A DNA stretch of 64,000 nucleotides from Promethearchaeota archaeon (GCA_019058365.1 JAHPZE010000005.1:124001-188000), one strand, 5' to 3'; positions 46,359 through 55,499 are shown, counted from the stretch's first letter. Program-made: numbers and translations. The notes: a model not told the origin generated them from the sequence alone.

Positions 46359-48167
46359 TTAAAAACTCTCTTTCTTTACGCGATGTTCTAAAAATTGATT
46401 CATCATGCGTGTGAATAGAAGATATGAGAATGGAAAAGAAATAATCCATAAAAGTATTCCTAATATTTTTGTATTATAGGTTTTTCTTTTTATATTAATA
46501 ATCTTTGGAATTCTGTAATATATTAGCTTTTTTTCATTATTTTTCTCACTCACTATACCTTTTCTATTATATCCTTTTTGGAATTTATTTAGCCTTTGAG
46601 GAGCGCGAAAATCCCTATAAATCCAAATAAACCAACCAGCAAAATAGTCTTTTGAATTAATAGTTCTAATGGTATAATCTAACACCTGCAATTGCTTTTC
46701 TTCGCTAAATTTCACCTGTTTATCCCAATCAGCATGGAATCCATATTTTGCCCCAGCTCCAAATTCCGTATAAATCCATGGTTTATTAAAAACGGGGGTT
46801 CTAATTAAATCTAAAATGAAACTAATCATCCTTTCATGTGGAAAATACCAACCAAAATAGGAATTAATCGTAGCAATATCCACCGATTTCCTTATTAAAT
46901 CAGGGATTAATTTCCTAGAAACAACTGTTACAATCCTAGTATTATCAATCTTTCTTGCTAAATCCATCAAGGATTTGATAAATTTAGAACATGCCATATT
47001 ATGCAGGGGAACTTCATTTCCAACGCTCCACCATATCACAGAGGGATGATTGATATCTCGCCAAATTAATTCCTTCAACATATTTGCTGCGGTTTTATAT
47101 GTTTGAGGATTTTTGAAATCACAAGACCAATATACAGGAATTTCTTCAAGTATTAGGATCCCAACCTTATCTGCAATATCGATTAAATCCGCATCATGAG
47201 AATAATGAGCTGTTCTAATAGCATTAAAACCAAGGGATTTGAAATTCAGAACATCTTCTTTTCGCTTTTCATGGGGAATTGTTCTTCCATAGGGCATATA
47301 TTCTTCATGTAAACTAACACCTTTCAAAACAATTTTTTCTTTATTTAAAATTAAATTGATTCCATTGATTTCAATTTGGCGTATGCCAAAATGGGTATCA
47401 AAAATCAATAATTCTTCAGTTTTTTGAGAAATATCATAAATTCTTAAATAATATAGATTAGGAGTGTTTGGAGACCATAATTTAGGATTATTTATGATTA
47501 AATTAAAATATCCTTTTCCAGATCTCTCAGGAACGTTTCCTTCATATAAAATATATGTCTTGGTGTCATCAAATATTTGCCATTTCAACGAAATTTCCCC
47601 TTTAATATTATAGGAAACGTCAATTCTACTCTTTTGCTTTGTGATTAATATAGTTTTGATAGTGACATTATTTAACCTATTCTTATATAAGATTGATAAA
47701 TCAACGTCCCTGTAGATTCCACCCCAATTAAACCAATCAAAATAAATCGCTGGTATTTGATCTTTTTTTCTTGTATTATCAATTCGAACGACAAGAAAAT
47801 TATCTCTTTCTTTAATTAAATTATTAACAATAAAAGAGAAGGGTGTAAACCCTCCATTATGTTCACCTAAAAATCTACCATTTAACCATACTTTCGAATT
47901 ATAATTAGTACCTTTAAATCTAATTTGATAATCGTTATTTTTAAGATCTTTTTCTTCATTTAATTCAAATTGATAAAAGTGCCAAAAAATGCCTTCAAAG
48001 TTCTCAAATCCATTTAAAAAATTAAAACTTTTAGGAATTTCAATATCCTTTAAATTTTTATCATTAAGATTATAATTTTCTGGAATGTACCATTTATTTT
48101 GAATACCAATATTCTCAATATCAGATTTGCATTTCCATTTTCCATTAAGAGAAATAGTTTTCATCAA
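46359..48167 (-). CDS. glycoside hydrolase family 2 (beta-glucuronidase/galactosidase-like) with C-terminal membrane segment
   Basis: A 602-residue protein with the three-part GH2 order: a sugar-binding jelly roll (residues ~1-170), an Ig-like domain (~180-270) and a TIM barrel (~275-560). The acid/base glutamate is E385 in SVGNEVPL and the nucleophile is probably E468 in YTEFGAG. No N-terminal signal peptide is visible, yet residues ~573-595 (ILGILLWIISFPFSYLLF) form one hydrophobic segment near the end with a basic tail, i.e. a tail-anchor-like layout. Which linkage it hydrolyses is not decided. It precedes the GHMP kinase in the same direction. Confidence 0.88.
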   Translation of the reverse strand: MMKTISLNGKWKCKSDIENIGIQNKWYIPENYNLNDKNLKDIEIPKSFNFLNGFENFEGIFWHFYQFELNEEKDLKNNDYQIRFKGTNYNSKVWLNGRFLGEHNGGFTPFSFIVNNLIKERDNFLVVRIDNTRKKDQIPAIYFDWFNWGGIYRDVDLSILYKNRLNNVTIKTILITKQKSRIDVSYNIKGEISLKWQIFDDTKTYILYEGNVPERSGKGYFNLIINNPKLWSPNTPNLYYLRIYDISQKTEELLIFDTHFGIRQIEINGINLILNKEKIVLKGVSLHEEYMPYGRTIPHEKRKEDVLNFKSLGFNAIRTAHYSHDADLIDIADKVGILILEEIPVYWSCDFKNPQTYKTAANMLKELIWRDINHPSVIWWSVGNEVPLHNMACSKFIKSLMDLARKIDNTRIVTVVSRKLIPDLIRKSVDIATINSYFGWYFPHERMISFILDLIRTPVFNKPWIYTEFGAGAKYGFHADWDKQVKFSEEKQLQVLDYTIRTINSKDYFAGWFIWIYRDFRAPQRLNKFQKGYNRKGIVSEKNNEKKLIYYRIPKIINIKRKTYNTKILGILLWIISFPFSYLLFTRMMNQFLEHRVKKESF

Positions 48168-48406
48168 AAGATCCCTACTTTACTAATTAATTCAATTATT
48201 TCCAATATGGAATTTATTATATCTTACTAAATTTATGATTACTTTTGAAACCTGCCCCCATTTTTACAAAATTTTGTCATTATAAAAATTGCATTTAGGG
48301 AGTTATTATTCATCGTTTAAGATGATATGATCTTAAAGTTTAAAAATAAGGAAGACAGATTAATATTTAAAATATAATTTTATTTAAATCATTTTTAAAA
48401 CATTAT

Positions 48407-48412
48407 AGGAGG
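48407..48412 (+). promoter_or_regulatory. strong Shine-Dalgarno site of the histone gene
   Basis: AGGAGG lies nine bases before the ATG at 48422. This is among the strongest ribosome-binding sites in the window and suggests high translation. Confidence 0.75.
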
Positions 48413-48421
48413 AATAAAAAA

Positions 48422-48622
48422 ATGGCTAAAAAAGCAGCAGGTGTTGAGGCTCTTTTTGTAAAAAGTAAAGTCCGAGAATATATTAAAGGTAAAGGATGCA
48501 ACACAAGTGGGGATTTGATTGATGGTCCTGCACTTAACGATGCTATCATTGGTGTTCTCGACAAAGCAATTGGAAGAGCCAAGGCAAATAATAGGAAAAC
48601 AGTCCAAGAAAAAGATTTATAA
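48422..48622 (+). CDS. short histone-fold DNA-binding protein (DUF1931/face-to-face-type histone)
   Basis: A 66-residue protein with the pattern KSKVREYIKGKGCNTSGDL then LNDAIIGVLDKAIGRAKANNRKTVQEKDL. The loop-helix RAKANxRKTVxxxDL is typical of the single-domain histone-fold group formerly annotated DUF1931 and described in recent surveys as face-to-face histones. This differs from the nucleosome-forming HMfB type (~66-70 residues, RKTVMPRDL-like end). Positively charged, no membrane part. A strong ribosome-binding site and own promoter region suggest an abundant protein. DNA binding is inferred from the family. Confidence 0.8.
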   Translation: MAKKAAGVEALFVKSKVREYIKGKGCNTSGDLIDGPALNDAIIGVLDKAIGRAKANNRKTVQEKDL

Positions 48623-48641
48623 TCTAAAATTTTTAATTTAG

Positions 48642-48675
48642 TTTTTTTTTCTTAATTCTTCTTTTTATTTTTACT
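48642..48675 (+). terminator. T-rich terminator after the histone gene
   Basis: Beginning 20 bases after the stop there are a run of ten T and two further T-rich blocks within 35 bases, without a GC hairpin, as expected for archaeal factor-independent termination. Confidence 0.5.
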
Positions 48676-48884
48676 ACTATCTATTGGTGAAAATTACTAA
48701 TTTACTACTCTTTAGACATTTAAATTTGTTAAATTAGATTTTATAATTAGCACACATAACCCACTTAAAATAAAGAATAAAAATTCCTACCCAAATCGCC
48801 TTATACCTTATCCTCCTTTTAAAGGAAAAGGAATATTTTATTCTTATTTTATCTCTTCCCTCAAATTATATTATTTTTTTATAC

Positions 48885-49391
48885 TTAAGGAATTTCTTTA
48901 TCAATAATAAAGAAACCTGTAGAAAATACGCTTTTTAATCTTTGAAGAGAATCTTTAAGTTTTTTAACGTCTTTATAGGGACCAGATACAGCAATTATTT
49001 CTAAACATTTCTTATATTCTAAATGAACATGCATTGTAGAAATAATAATTTCATGGAAATGATGTTGAATATCATTTTTTAAGATTTCATCAGTTTGTTG
49101 GACATTTGCATAGATAGATCTTGAGCTATAATCATGATCATGGTGTGTATCATCCAAGTGTTCATGAGAATGCTCATGATTCAGAGTAACATGTTCATGA
49201 GCCATCATTATTGTTATACATCCTACCACATTTTCAGATACAACAGAAATGTTTTCTTCTTGTATCATAAAAAGATGCATAGCCTTCCGTATAGCATCAG
49301 ATCTTGAAATTCCTAATTTATCTCTAAATTCCTCAAATTTATCATATAGATCTTGAGGAAGAGAAACTGTAAAACGTTTGTATTCTTCCAT
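48885..49391 (-). CDS. nikR: NikR-like nickel-responsive regulator with His-rich insertion
   Basis: A 168-residue ribbon-helix-helix regulator. Residues 1-45 (KRFTVSLPQDLYDKFEEFRD...GISRSDAIRKAM) form the DNA-binding part. The regulatory ACT-like domain keeps the nickel ligands in E. coli spacing: one His of QHHFH (position of H76), then HVH (H87, H89) and Cys six residues on (C95) in HVHLEYKKC. Between AHEHVTLN and the rest is an insertion rich in His (eight or more His in HEHSHEHLDDTHHDHDY), not found in the 133-residue E. coli protein. An upstream TTG is in frame; the ATG at 49391 is preferred. It follows the phosphatase-like gene by 44 bases. Confidence 0.88.
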   Translation of the reverse strand: MEEYKRFTVSLPQDLYDKFEEFRDKLGISRSDAIRKAMHLFMIQEENISVVSENVVGCITIMMAHEHVTLNHEHSHEHLDDTHHDHDYSSRSIYANVQQTDEILKNDIQHHFHEIIISTMHVHLEYKKCLEIIAVSGPYKDVKKLKDSLQRLKSVFSTGFFIIDKEIP

Positions 49392-49435
49392 ATTAAACAA
49401 CAAAATTTAATGAAATTAAAATAGGATAAAAAAAA

Positions 49436-50170
49436 TTATTTTCTAATTAGGATCGCAATTGGTACACTAGCCTCACGCCACTGAGCGATTTTACCAGAAT
49501 ACTCGAGATCTAGCTTTACTCTACCATGATCTCCAATAATCATCATCAATGAATTAGGTCTAAGTTGTTTATAATTACCCAAAATCCACTTATCGGTTCT
49601 ATTTATCAACTTTTCAATCAAATCTTCTGGAGTTCTTTGCTTTAATTGTTGTTGTTGGTTATGCAGATTCTCAAAATCTAAATAATGCATCCAGGAAAGG
49701 TGGTGAGTATTTATAACTTTTGCACTTTCAACCCAAGTACTCATATCTGTATCTTTTGGAATAGATTTTGTTCCTCCATCATATCTATCTAAATCTTTTT
49801 TTCTGCCAATAAAACATGATGTTTTACCTGCATTGTTTATAGCCTTTAATAAATGAAATCCATTAGGTTCAATATTAAAACCACCATATATTATTTGATG
49901 TAATACTCCTAAAGTGTAAGGGTTCTTAGTGCTTAATAATAACATTACTTCAGAGTTAGTTATCATAAATTGTGGCTTAAGATAAGTAATCTCAAAAAGT
50001 CCGAAATTATCTATTAAATTTATGCTAATACGTTCGATGCCTTGATATAACTCTAAAATATGTTGAACTGGTTCTGGGATTGTACCATGTGGAGGCTCAA
50101 TATCTAATAATTTTAGCAGAGTTGCTGGTAATTGGTTAAGATAAGCCTTAATAGTTTGCAGTTCTGACAT
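49436..50170 (-). CDS. alkaline phosphatase/PglZ superfamily-like protein
   Basis: A 244-residue soluble protein. Features similar to the alkaline phosphatase superfamily are ISINLIDNFGLFEIT near residue 48 (position of the first metal-binding Asp), TKNPYTLGVLHQIIYGG, and LMMIIGDHGRVKL near residue 212 with the Asp-His pair of the second metal site. The usual catalytic Ser/Thr is not clear. It may be a phosphohydrolase of reduced type. It is upstream of NikR in the same direction and diverges from LarC across 118 bases, so a link with nickel handling is suggested by position only. Confidence 0.5.
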   Translation of the reverse strand: MSELQTIKAYLNQLPATLLKLLDIEPPHGTIPEPVQHILELYQGIERISINLIDNFGLFEITYLKPQFMITNSEVMLLLSTKNPYTLGVLHQIIYGGFNIEPNGFHLLKAINNAGKTSCFIGRKKDLDRYDGGTKSIPKDTDMSTWVESAKVINTHHLSWMHYLDFENLHNQQQQLKQRTPEDLIEKLINRTDKWILGNYKQLRPNSLMMIIGDHGRVKLDLEYSGKIAQWREASVPIAILIRK

Positions 50171-50288
50171 ATCTGTGCCCTAATGTTGAAAATGTAATTT
50201 ATTTTTTATAATTCTTAATATTATTAAAAAGATGATATAATTATAAAATTGTTATTACTTTAACTAATGAGTTTTATACTAATTTTAA

Positions 50289-51587
50289 ATGAAGAATAAA
50301 ATGAGAATATTATATATTGATTTACAAAATTCTGGAATTTCTGGAGATATATTTCTAGCGGCTCTTTTAGGATTAGTTCCTGAGTCTAATAAAATTGTGA
50401 AAGAATTAGAGGAATTAAAAAATATTTTACCTGGGGTTTCGAAATTAGAAATTAAATTAGTTAAAGCAGAAATCACTGGAATTCAAGTAAACAAATTAAA
50501 AATAGAAATTAAAGAAACCAAGGATCACCGGACAGCAACTATTCTTCAAAAAGCTTTAAAGGATTTTTTAGTAAATTCTCAAATTTCTGATTCTGCAAAG
50601 GATTATGCGAATAAAGTCTTGAATTCTTTGATTCTAGCAGAAGCAGAGGTTCATGATGAATTAGCTAAGAATATTCATTTGCACGAACTTAGTTCTGTTG
50701 ATACTTTAATAGATGTTATTGGAGTAGCAACTGCTCTTGATAGATTTAATGCTTTTAATAATAATGATTTAAGGATTTTTTGTAGTAAAATCCCTTTAGG
50801 TAGCGGTACTATTAATACAAAACATGGCATCTTAGCTATTCCAGCCCCCGCTACTTTAAAGATTTTAGAAAAATCAAATCTAATAACATATGGAGGACCA
50901 GTAGAATCTGAACTGACTACACCAACTGGAGCAGCATTATTAGCAAATTTAGAACCCCAAATTCTCCAATATCTTCCAGATATGAGAATTTTAAAAACTA
51001 ATTATAGCACAGGTCAGAAGATATTTGAAAATTTCCTGAATGTTTTAAGGCTATTTTATGGTGAAGATAAAGAATCAGATTTTTCTAATTTAAACCACCC
51101 ATTACAAAAATATGTCGAACAAGTCACTATATTAGAAACTGATGTCGATGATATATCTGGAGAAATTCTTGGAAATTTTATTTCAACTTTTGAGCATGAA
51201 GAAATTTTAGATGTTCAGATTTTACCTAGTATTACGAAAAAAAACAGACCCGGACATATCATTAAAGTCCTATGCTATCCAGAATATACTTTTAAGTTTA
51301 TTAAAAGAATGGTAGAAGAATTAGGGACACTAGGTGTAAGATTTAACATTATTAACCGTGTTTGCATTAATAGAAGAATTGAAAGAAAAAGTATTGATGT
51401 AAATGAAAAAACTTATGAGATAAACTATAAAATCTCATTTATAGAATCAGAGAAGGGAAAGGAAATGATTAATATCAAGCCAGAATATAAAGATCTAAAA
51501 AAAATTAGCGAGGAGACTGGTATAACTGTAAAAAAAATTCAGCTCTTAGTGAATTCTAAAATAAAACAAATCTACAACAATTTTTAG
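50289..51587 (+). CDS. larC: nickel-pincer cofactor biosynthesis protein LarC
   Basis: A 432-residue LarC homologue, the nickel cyclometallase that inserts Ni into pyridinium-3,5-bisthiocarboxylate mononucleotide using CTP. Seen are the N-terminal IDLQNSGISGDIFLAALLGL, the middle NIHLHELSSVDTLIDVIGVA with two His residues, and SELTTPTGAALLAN. The C-terminal domain begins TILETDVDDISGEILG. The start may be 50289 or the ATG at 50301 (MRILYID), which matches the family better. It is divergent from the phosphatase-NikR pair. LarB lies 1.7 kb away; LarE and LarA are not in the window. Confidence 0.9.
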   Translation: MKNKMRILYIDLQNSGISGDIFLAALLGLVPESNKIVKELEELKNILPGVSKLEIKLVKAEITGIQVNKLKIEIKETKDHRTATILQKALKDFLVNSQISDSAKDYANKVLNSLILAEAEVHDELAKNIHLHELSSVDTLIDVIGVATALDRFNAFNNNDLRIFCSKIPLGSGTINTKHGILAIPAPATLKILEKSNLITYGGPVESELTTPTGAALLANLEPQILQYLPDMRILKTNYSTGQKIFENFLNVLRLFYGEDKESDFSNLNHPLQKYVEQVTILETDVDDISGEILGNFISTFEHEEILDVQILPSITKKNRPGHIIKVLCYPEYTFKFIKRMVEELGTLGVRFNIINRVCINRRIERKSIDVNEKTYEINYKISFIESEKGKEMINIKPEYKDLKKISEETGITVKKIQLLVNSKIKQIYNNF

Positions 51588-51661
51588 TCATGAAATTGTA
51601 CTTTGATAAGAATAATAAGAAAAAAAAATAGGTAGAAAACAAGTCTCAATGTTATGGCGAT

Positions 51662-52204
51662 TTAATATTTATCAACATTAAACTTGTGTAATATATACTC
51701 ATCTTCAACCATTTCTTTTGAAAAAGCTTTTAGTCTCGTAATTTCCTTTTTAATCTCCTTAACATTTCTTAATTTACCCAACTCTTGAAATAATTCGGAT
51801 GCTTCTTGGAAAGTCTGAATACATGTATCAAAGTTTCCCGATACTTCAAGATCTTCAGCTAGAAATACCAATCCTTCTGCAGTTTCTAATTTTTTACCTA
51901 ATTTTTTCTGTATTTTTAATGATTGGTAATGATATTTCATACTTTCAGGATATAGTTTAAAAAGAGAATAAGTTCTTCCTAATGTCCTTAAAACAAGTGC
52001 TTCTTCTTCGGGTAAATTATTTTCTCTGCAATGTGTTAAAATATCTTCTAGAAATTGAATATATTCAGATTTATTTTTAATTTGCGTTCGATCAATGCGT
52101 TCCATTGCTTTTTGGAAGTTCTCTAAAGTGTTAAGGATATCACCACTTTCAAAAAATTTCTTAGATTTCTCAAAAAGTTCAGTATGATTAATAGATGCGA
52201 CCAT
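51662..52204 (-). CDS. TPR-like helical repeat protein
   Basis: A 180-residue, soluble, all-helical protein. Residues ~10-35 (EKSKKFFESGDILNTLENFQKAM), ~62-92 (LVLRTLGRTYSLFKLYPESMKYHYQSLKIQ) and ~98-132 (AEGLVFLAEDLEVSGNFDTCIQTFQEASELF) are tetratricopeptide-type helix pairs. TPR proteins bind other proteins; partner unknown. It is convergent with LarC, and the membrane protein gene follows on the same strand 260 bases upstream. Confidence 0.65.
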   Translation of the reverse strand: MVASINHTELFEKSKKFFESGDILNTLENFQKAMERIDRTQIKNKSEYIQFLEDILTHCRENNLPEEEALVLRTLGRTYSLFKLYPESMKYHYQSLKIQKKLGKKLETAEGLVFLAEDLEVSGNFDTCIQTFQEASELFQELGKLRNVKEIKKEITRLKAFSKEMVEDEYILHKFNVDKY

Positions 52205-52463
52205 CGGGGTCTCAACTACTTATTCTTAGATTTTTTTTTTTAGATATTATTAATTGAAAAATAAGTTCAATATTAATTATATTGATTTACCTATTTATAG
52301 TTATCTATCTTAAATTAAAGGACAAGAGATATCAAAAAGGGATAAAACAATGAATAATCTAATCGTTCACTTGAAGTAAAAAATTCATTAAATGAACATT
52401 TGATTAAATATATGTTTGATTAAATGGACTAGAACAAAAAAAAAAAAAGTAAAGTTAAAATAT

Positions 52464-53138
52464 TTAAAAATTGATTATTCCCGCAATACCCAGTGGTAAA
52501 AAGATGGCTAAAAGCACAATTCCTATAGCATAGATTATCCCGACTATTTTCACTTTAGACTTTCTATCTGGTAAATCATACACATAAAAAGCTCCTACAA
52601 AAAAATACAAGTATCCTATTAGAAATATAAGAATTGGATTATACCAATTCCACCACCAATACTCCCATATTAAATAATTTCCTAAATTCAAGAAAATTTC
52701 CACAATTACACAGAATAGTGCAAAACCGATTGCCATCGCCCATCGATTAGGGAGACCAAGTATTTTTTTATTTTTATCATCAGGTAAAAACTTTGCGAAG
52801 ATTATACCTGCGATAGAAAACATAAATGCAATTTCAATATTCCACCCAATTAAAATAATATATGCACTTGCTCCAGGCGTAGTCCAAAAAGCGGAGTAAT
52901 TGGTAAAGACAAATACCAGTCCATTCCATATTTCATTAATTAAATCTAGACCTAATACAGTTAATCCTGCAAAAATTGTACTCCAATTTCCTGTTTCTCT
53001 AGCATTTTTAATTTCTACGCCATAAATATATAGTACTATAGCAAGTAATGGAATAACATACCATCCTAATTCAGAATTTAATATTCGAAGATTAGTAAGA
53101 GCGTCTAATGAAGCTTGTGTTGGAGGCATAAAATTCAC
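52464..53138 (-). CDS. polytopic membrane protein of unknown function
   Basis: A 224-residue protein with six or seven hydrophobic segments (about residues 24-42, 52-78, 92-115, 135-155, 163-185, 196-222) and short loops. It has no known motif that I recognise. Aromatic residues (WNGLVFVFTNYSAFW, WEYWWWNWYNP) are concentrated at loop ends. It lies between the TPR protein and LarB on the minus strand, in a region of nickel-related genes. A transporter role is only a guess from location; none of the nickel permease signatures (such as HX4DH) is visible. Confidence 0.7.
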   Translation of the reverse strand: MNFMPPTQASLDALTNLRILNSELGWYVIPLLAIVLYIYGVEIKNARETGNWSTIFAGLTVLGLDLINEIWNGLVFVFTNYSAFWTTPGASAYIILIGWNIEIAFMFSIAGIIFAKFLPDDKNKKILGLPNRWAMAIGFALFCVIVEIFLNLGNYLIWEYWWWNWYNPILIFLIGYLYFFVGAFYVYDLPDRKSKVKIVGIIYAIGIVLLAIFLPLGIAGIINF

Positions 53139-53302
53139 TCTCGATTTATTATTTATATTTTTTTATGATTAATTAAGAGAAATTTAAACCGGAATATATA
53201 AATAATTTTACTAATTGGATGTACACTAAAGTGAGAAGACTCGATTTTTATCATATTAATGATTCTTAGGAATCTTACAGAATCTTAAGATACGAGTAAA
53301 AA

Positions 53303-54082
53303 TTATTCGGCAATTTTATTAGCGATAATAGCTGCGGAAGACCCCGCACCAAATCCATTATCAATATTTACAACTAGTAATCCCGGAGAACATGACTGAA
53401 GCATAGTAATTAATGCACCCTTCCCTTTTTCACCAATCCCATATCCACTTGAGATAGGAACCCCAATGACTGGAACATCTACAAGAGCTGCAACAACACC
53501 AGGTAATGTTCCCTCCATTCCAGCACATACTATTATTACATGAACTCCTCTCTTTATCATGTCACTTAACGGAGCAAAAATTCGATGAATCCCAGCAATT
53601 CCTACATCAAAGCTTGTTTCAACCTTACATCCCATTGCTTCGGCAATAACTTTCGCCTCAATAGCTACAGGTATATCTGAACTACCTGCAGTAATAATTC
53701 CTACCATTCCTCCTTTTTTTTTAAAACTAAATGAGACTTCTTTAATAACTAGGATTTTCCCTAACTCATATATATCGATTAAAAATTGTTTATCAGTGCT
53801 ATATTTTTCAAGGATTAATTTTTTTTGTGCTTCATGATAGCGTGATATAATTGCGAATTTTTTACGGTCTAAAAGTTTAGAGATAATGTCAATTAGAATT
53901 TGAGGATCTTTATTTTGGGCAAAAATAACTTCGGGTATTCCCGTTCTTGTTTTACGAAAAATATCTAATTTTGCTATATCTCCAACTTCTTCAACTAAAT
54001 TCGCTTTCAATAATTTTTCCGCGTCATCTAATGAAATTTTCTTTTCAAGTAATTTTTGTAGAATATCTTTTATCTCAATCAT
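53303..54082 (-). CDS. larB: nickel-pincer cofactor biosynthesis protein LarB
   Basis: A 259-residue LarB homologue, which carboxylates nicotinic acid adenine dinucleotide to start the nickel-pincer cofactor. The N-terminal helical part (KDILQKLLEKKISLDDAEKLL) and the AIR-carboxylase (PurE)-like domain with ITAGSSDIPVAIEA, FDVGIAGIHR, AGMEGTLPGVVAALVDVPVIGVP and DNGFGAGSSAA are seen. The last motifs differ from PurE and are characteristic of LarB. Start ATG at 54082 (MIEIKDILQKL). A long spacer to PGK follows on the other strand. Confidence 0.9.
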   Translation of the reverse strand: MIEIKDILQKLLEKKISLDDAEKLLKANLVEEVGDIAKLDIFRKTRTGIPEVIFAQNKDPQILIDIISKLLDRKKFAIISRYHEAQKKLILEKYSTDKQFLIDIYELGKILVIKEVSFSFKKKGGMVGIITAGSSDIPVAIEAKVIAEAMGCKVETSFDVGIAGIHRIFAPLSDMIKRGVHVIIVCAGMEGTLPGVVAALVDVPVIGVPISSGYGIGEKGKGALITMLQSCSPGLLVVNIDNGFGAGSSAAIIANKIAE

Positions 54083-54227
54083 TTAGTTTTTCCTTTAGTT
54101 AATAATGATTATATTAAAATCAATAAAACTCCATGAATTTTGTATTTTACTAATTTATGAAAAAACATAATAACTACTTAAAATAATTATAAATTACAAT
54201 TATATTAATTTTAATTCCTAATCTAAA

Positions 54228-55463
54228 GTGAAGAAATTTATGAAAATTGACTATACATCTTTCAAAGATGTTAAATTAAAAGGTAAAAAAATCTTAATGC
54301 GAGTAGATATCAACTCTAATATTGATTTAGAGAAAATGGAAATTAGAGACTCTCCTCGAATCCGAGCACTTGTACCAGCTTTGAATGAATACTTCAAAAA
54401 GAGTGCAGTAATTATTTTAGCTCACCAATCTCGACCTGGAGATAAAGATTTTACTGATTTAGATATACATGCGAAAGAGATACAAAAGCAGCTTGGCCGT
54501 CCAGTAAAATTTGTAAAAGATATTTTTGGTCAAAAAGCTGTTCAAGCAATTAAAGATCTTAAACCAGGAGAAGTACTAGTTCTTGATAATGTTCGAAAAT
54601 TTGAAGGAGAAATGAAAGAATATAAAGATTTTTCCGAAGCAGAAAAAACTGAAATGATACAAACTCTTTATCCTCTAGTTGATTATGTTATTGTTGACGC
54701 TTTTGGTGCTGCTCATCGAGCGCACGCATCTATAGTAGGGTGGCCAAAGATGATGGCAGGACCAATAACTGATGAAGAGTTATATGCTTTAAAAAAAATA
54801 ATGCAAGAACCTGAAAAGCCTATGGCAATGTTAATAGGTGGAGCAAAAGCAATAGATAAATTTAAAGCAATGAAATATAATTTTGATAATGAAAAATTGG
54901 ATTACGCCTTATGTTCAGGATTGACTGCGATTTTAATTTTTGAAGCTTTAGGAAAAAATATGGGAGAACCAAACCATAAAATAATCGCTGAAGATTTAGA
55001 AGCAAATAAAGATATGATAATAGATACATATGAAAAATATAAAGAAAAAATTATTCTTCCAGTAGATTTAATTATCGATGATAATGGTAATAGAAAAACT
55101 ATCGGAATAGACGAAGCGGGTACTTATAATACAACAACAGGTGATATTGGCCAAAAAACAGTTGACAAATTTAATGAAATCCTCATGAAGTGCAAAACCA
55201 TTATCGCAAATGGTCCACCAGGAATTTTTGAGAAAGAAGTATTTAGAAAATCCACAAATGAAATTATAGATACTATGGTTACTGCTACTAAGAAAAATAA
55301 GGCTCTTACAATAATAGGGGGCGGTGAAATGGGTGCTGCAGCTTCAATGGCCGGTAAAGCAGATGGTGTTTCATTTATTTCGACAGCAGGAGGAGCAATG
55401 CTCGAAATTCTTTCTGGAAACGATTTACCAATGATTAGAGCTTTACGAGAGAAAAAATTATAA
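54228..55463 (+). CDS. pgk: phosphoglycerate kinase
   Basis: A 411-residue archaeal-type PGK (1,3-bisphosphoglycerate + ADP to 3-phosphoglycerate + ATP). Seen are MRVDINSNID, AHQSRPGDKDF, the DAFGAAHRAHAS loop, IGGAKAIDKF and the C-terminal GGGEMGAAAS nucleotide loop. The GTG at 54228 and the ATG at 54240 (MKIDYTSFKD) are both possible starts. It is a single-gene unit followed by a T-rich tract. No other glycolytic gene is in the window. Confidence 0.96.
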   Translation: MKKFMKIDYTSFKDVKLKGKKILMRVDINSNIDLEKMEIRDSPRIRALVPALNEYFKKSAVIILAHQSRPGDKDFTDLDIHAKEIQKQLGRPVKFVKDIFGQKAVQAIKDLKPGEVLVLDNVRKFEGEMKEYKDFSEAEKTEMIQTLYPLVDYVIVDAFGAAHRAHASIVGWPKMMAGPITDEELYALKKIMQEPEKPMAMLIGGAKAIDKFKAMKYNFDNEKLDYALCSGLTAILIFEALGKNMGEPNHKIIAEDLEANKDMIIDTYEKYKEKIILPVDLIIDDNGNRKTIGIDEAGTYNTTTGDIGQKTVDKFNEILMKCKTIIANGPPGIFEKEVFRKSTNEIIDTMVTATKKNKALTIIGGGEMGAAASMAGKADGVSFISTAGGAMLEILSGNDLPMIRALREKKL

Positions 55464-55474
55464 TAATTGAATCT

Positions 55475-55499
55475 TTCTATTTTTTTATTTTTTTTTTAT
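55475..55499 (+). terminator. T-rich terminator after PGK
   Basis: Runs of seven and ten T separated by TA lie 12 bases after the PGK stop. It resembles archaeal termination signals. Confidence 0.45.

Noticed and set aside
50171..50288. NikR operator of the GTATGA-N16-TCATAC type between LarC and the phosphatase-NikR pair
   Set aside because: No such palindrome is present; only an AT-only inverted pair (TTATAATT at 50206 and AATTATAA at 50239) was found, which is expected by chance in this composition.
52464..53138. Nickel permease next to LarB
   Set aside because: The spans lack the HX4DH and other signatures of nickel/cobalt permeases, so only an unknown membrane protein is reported.
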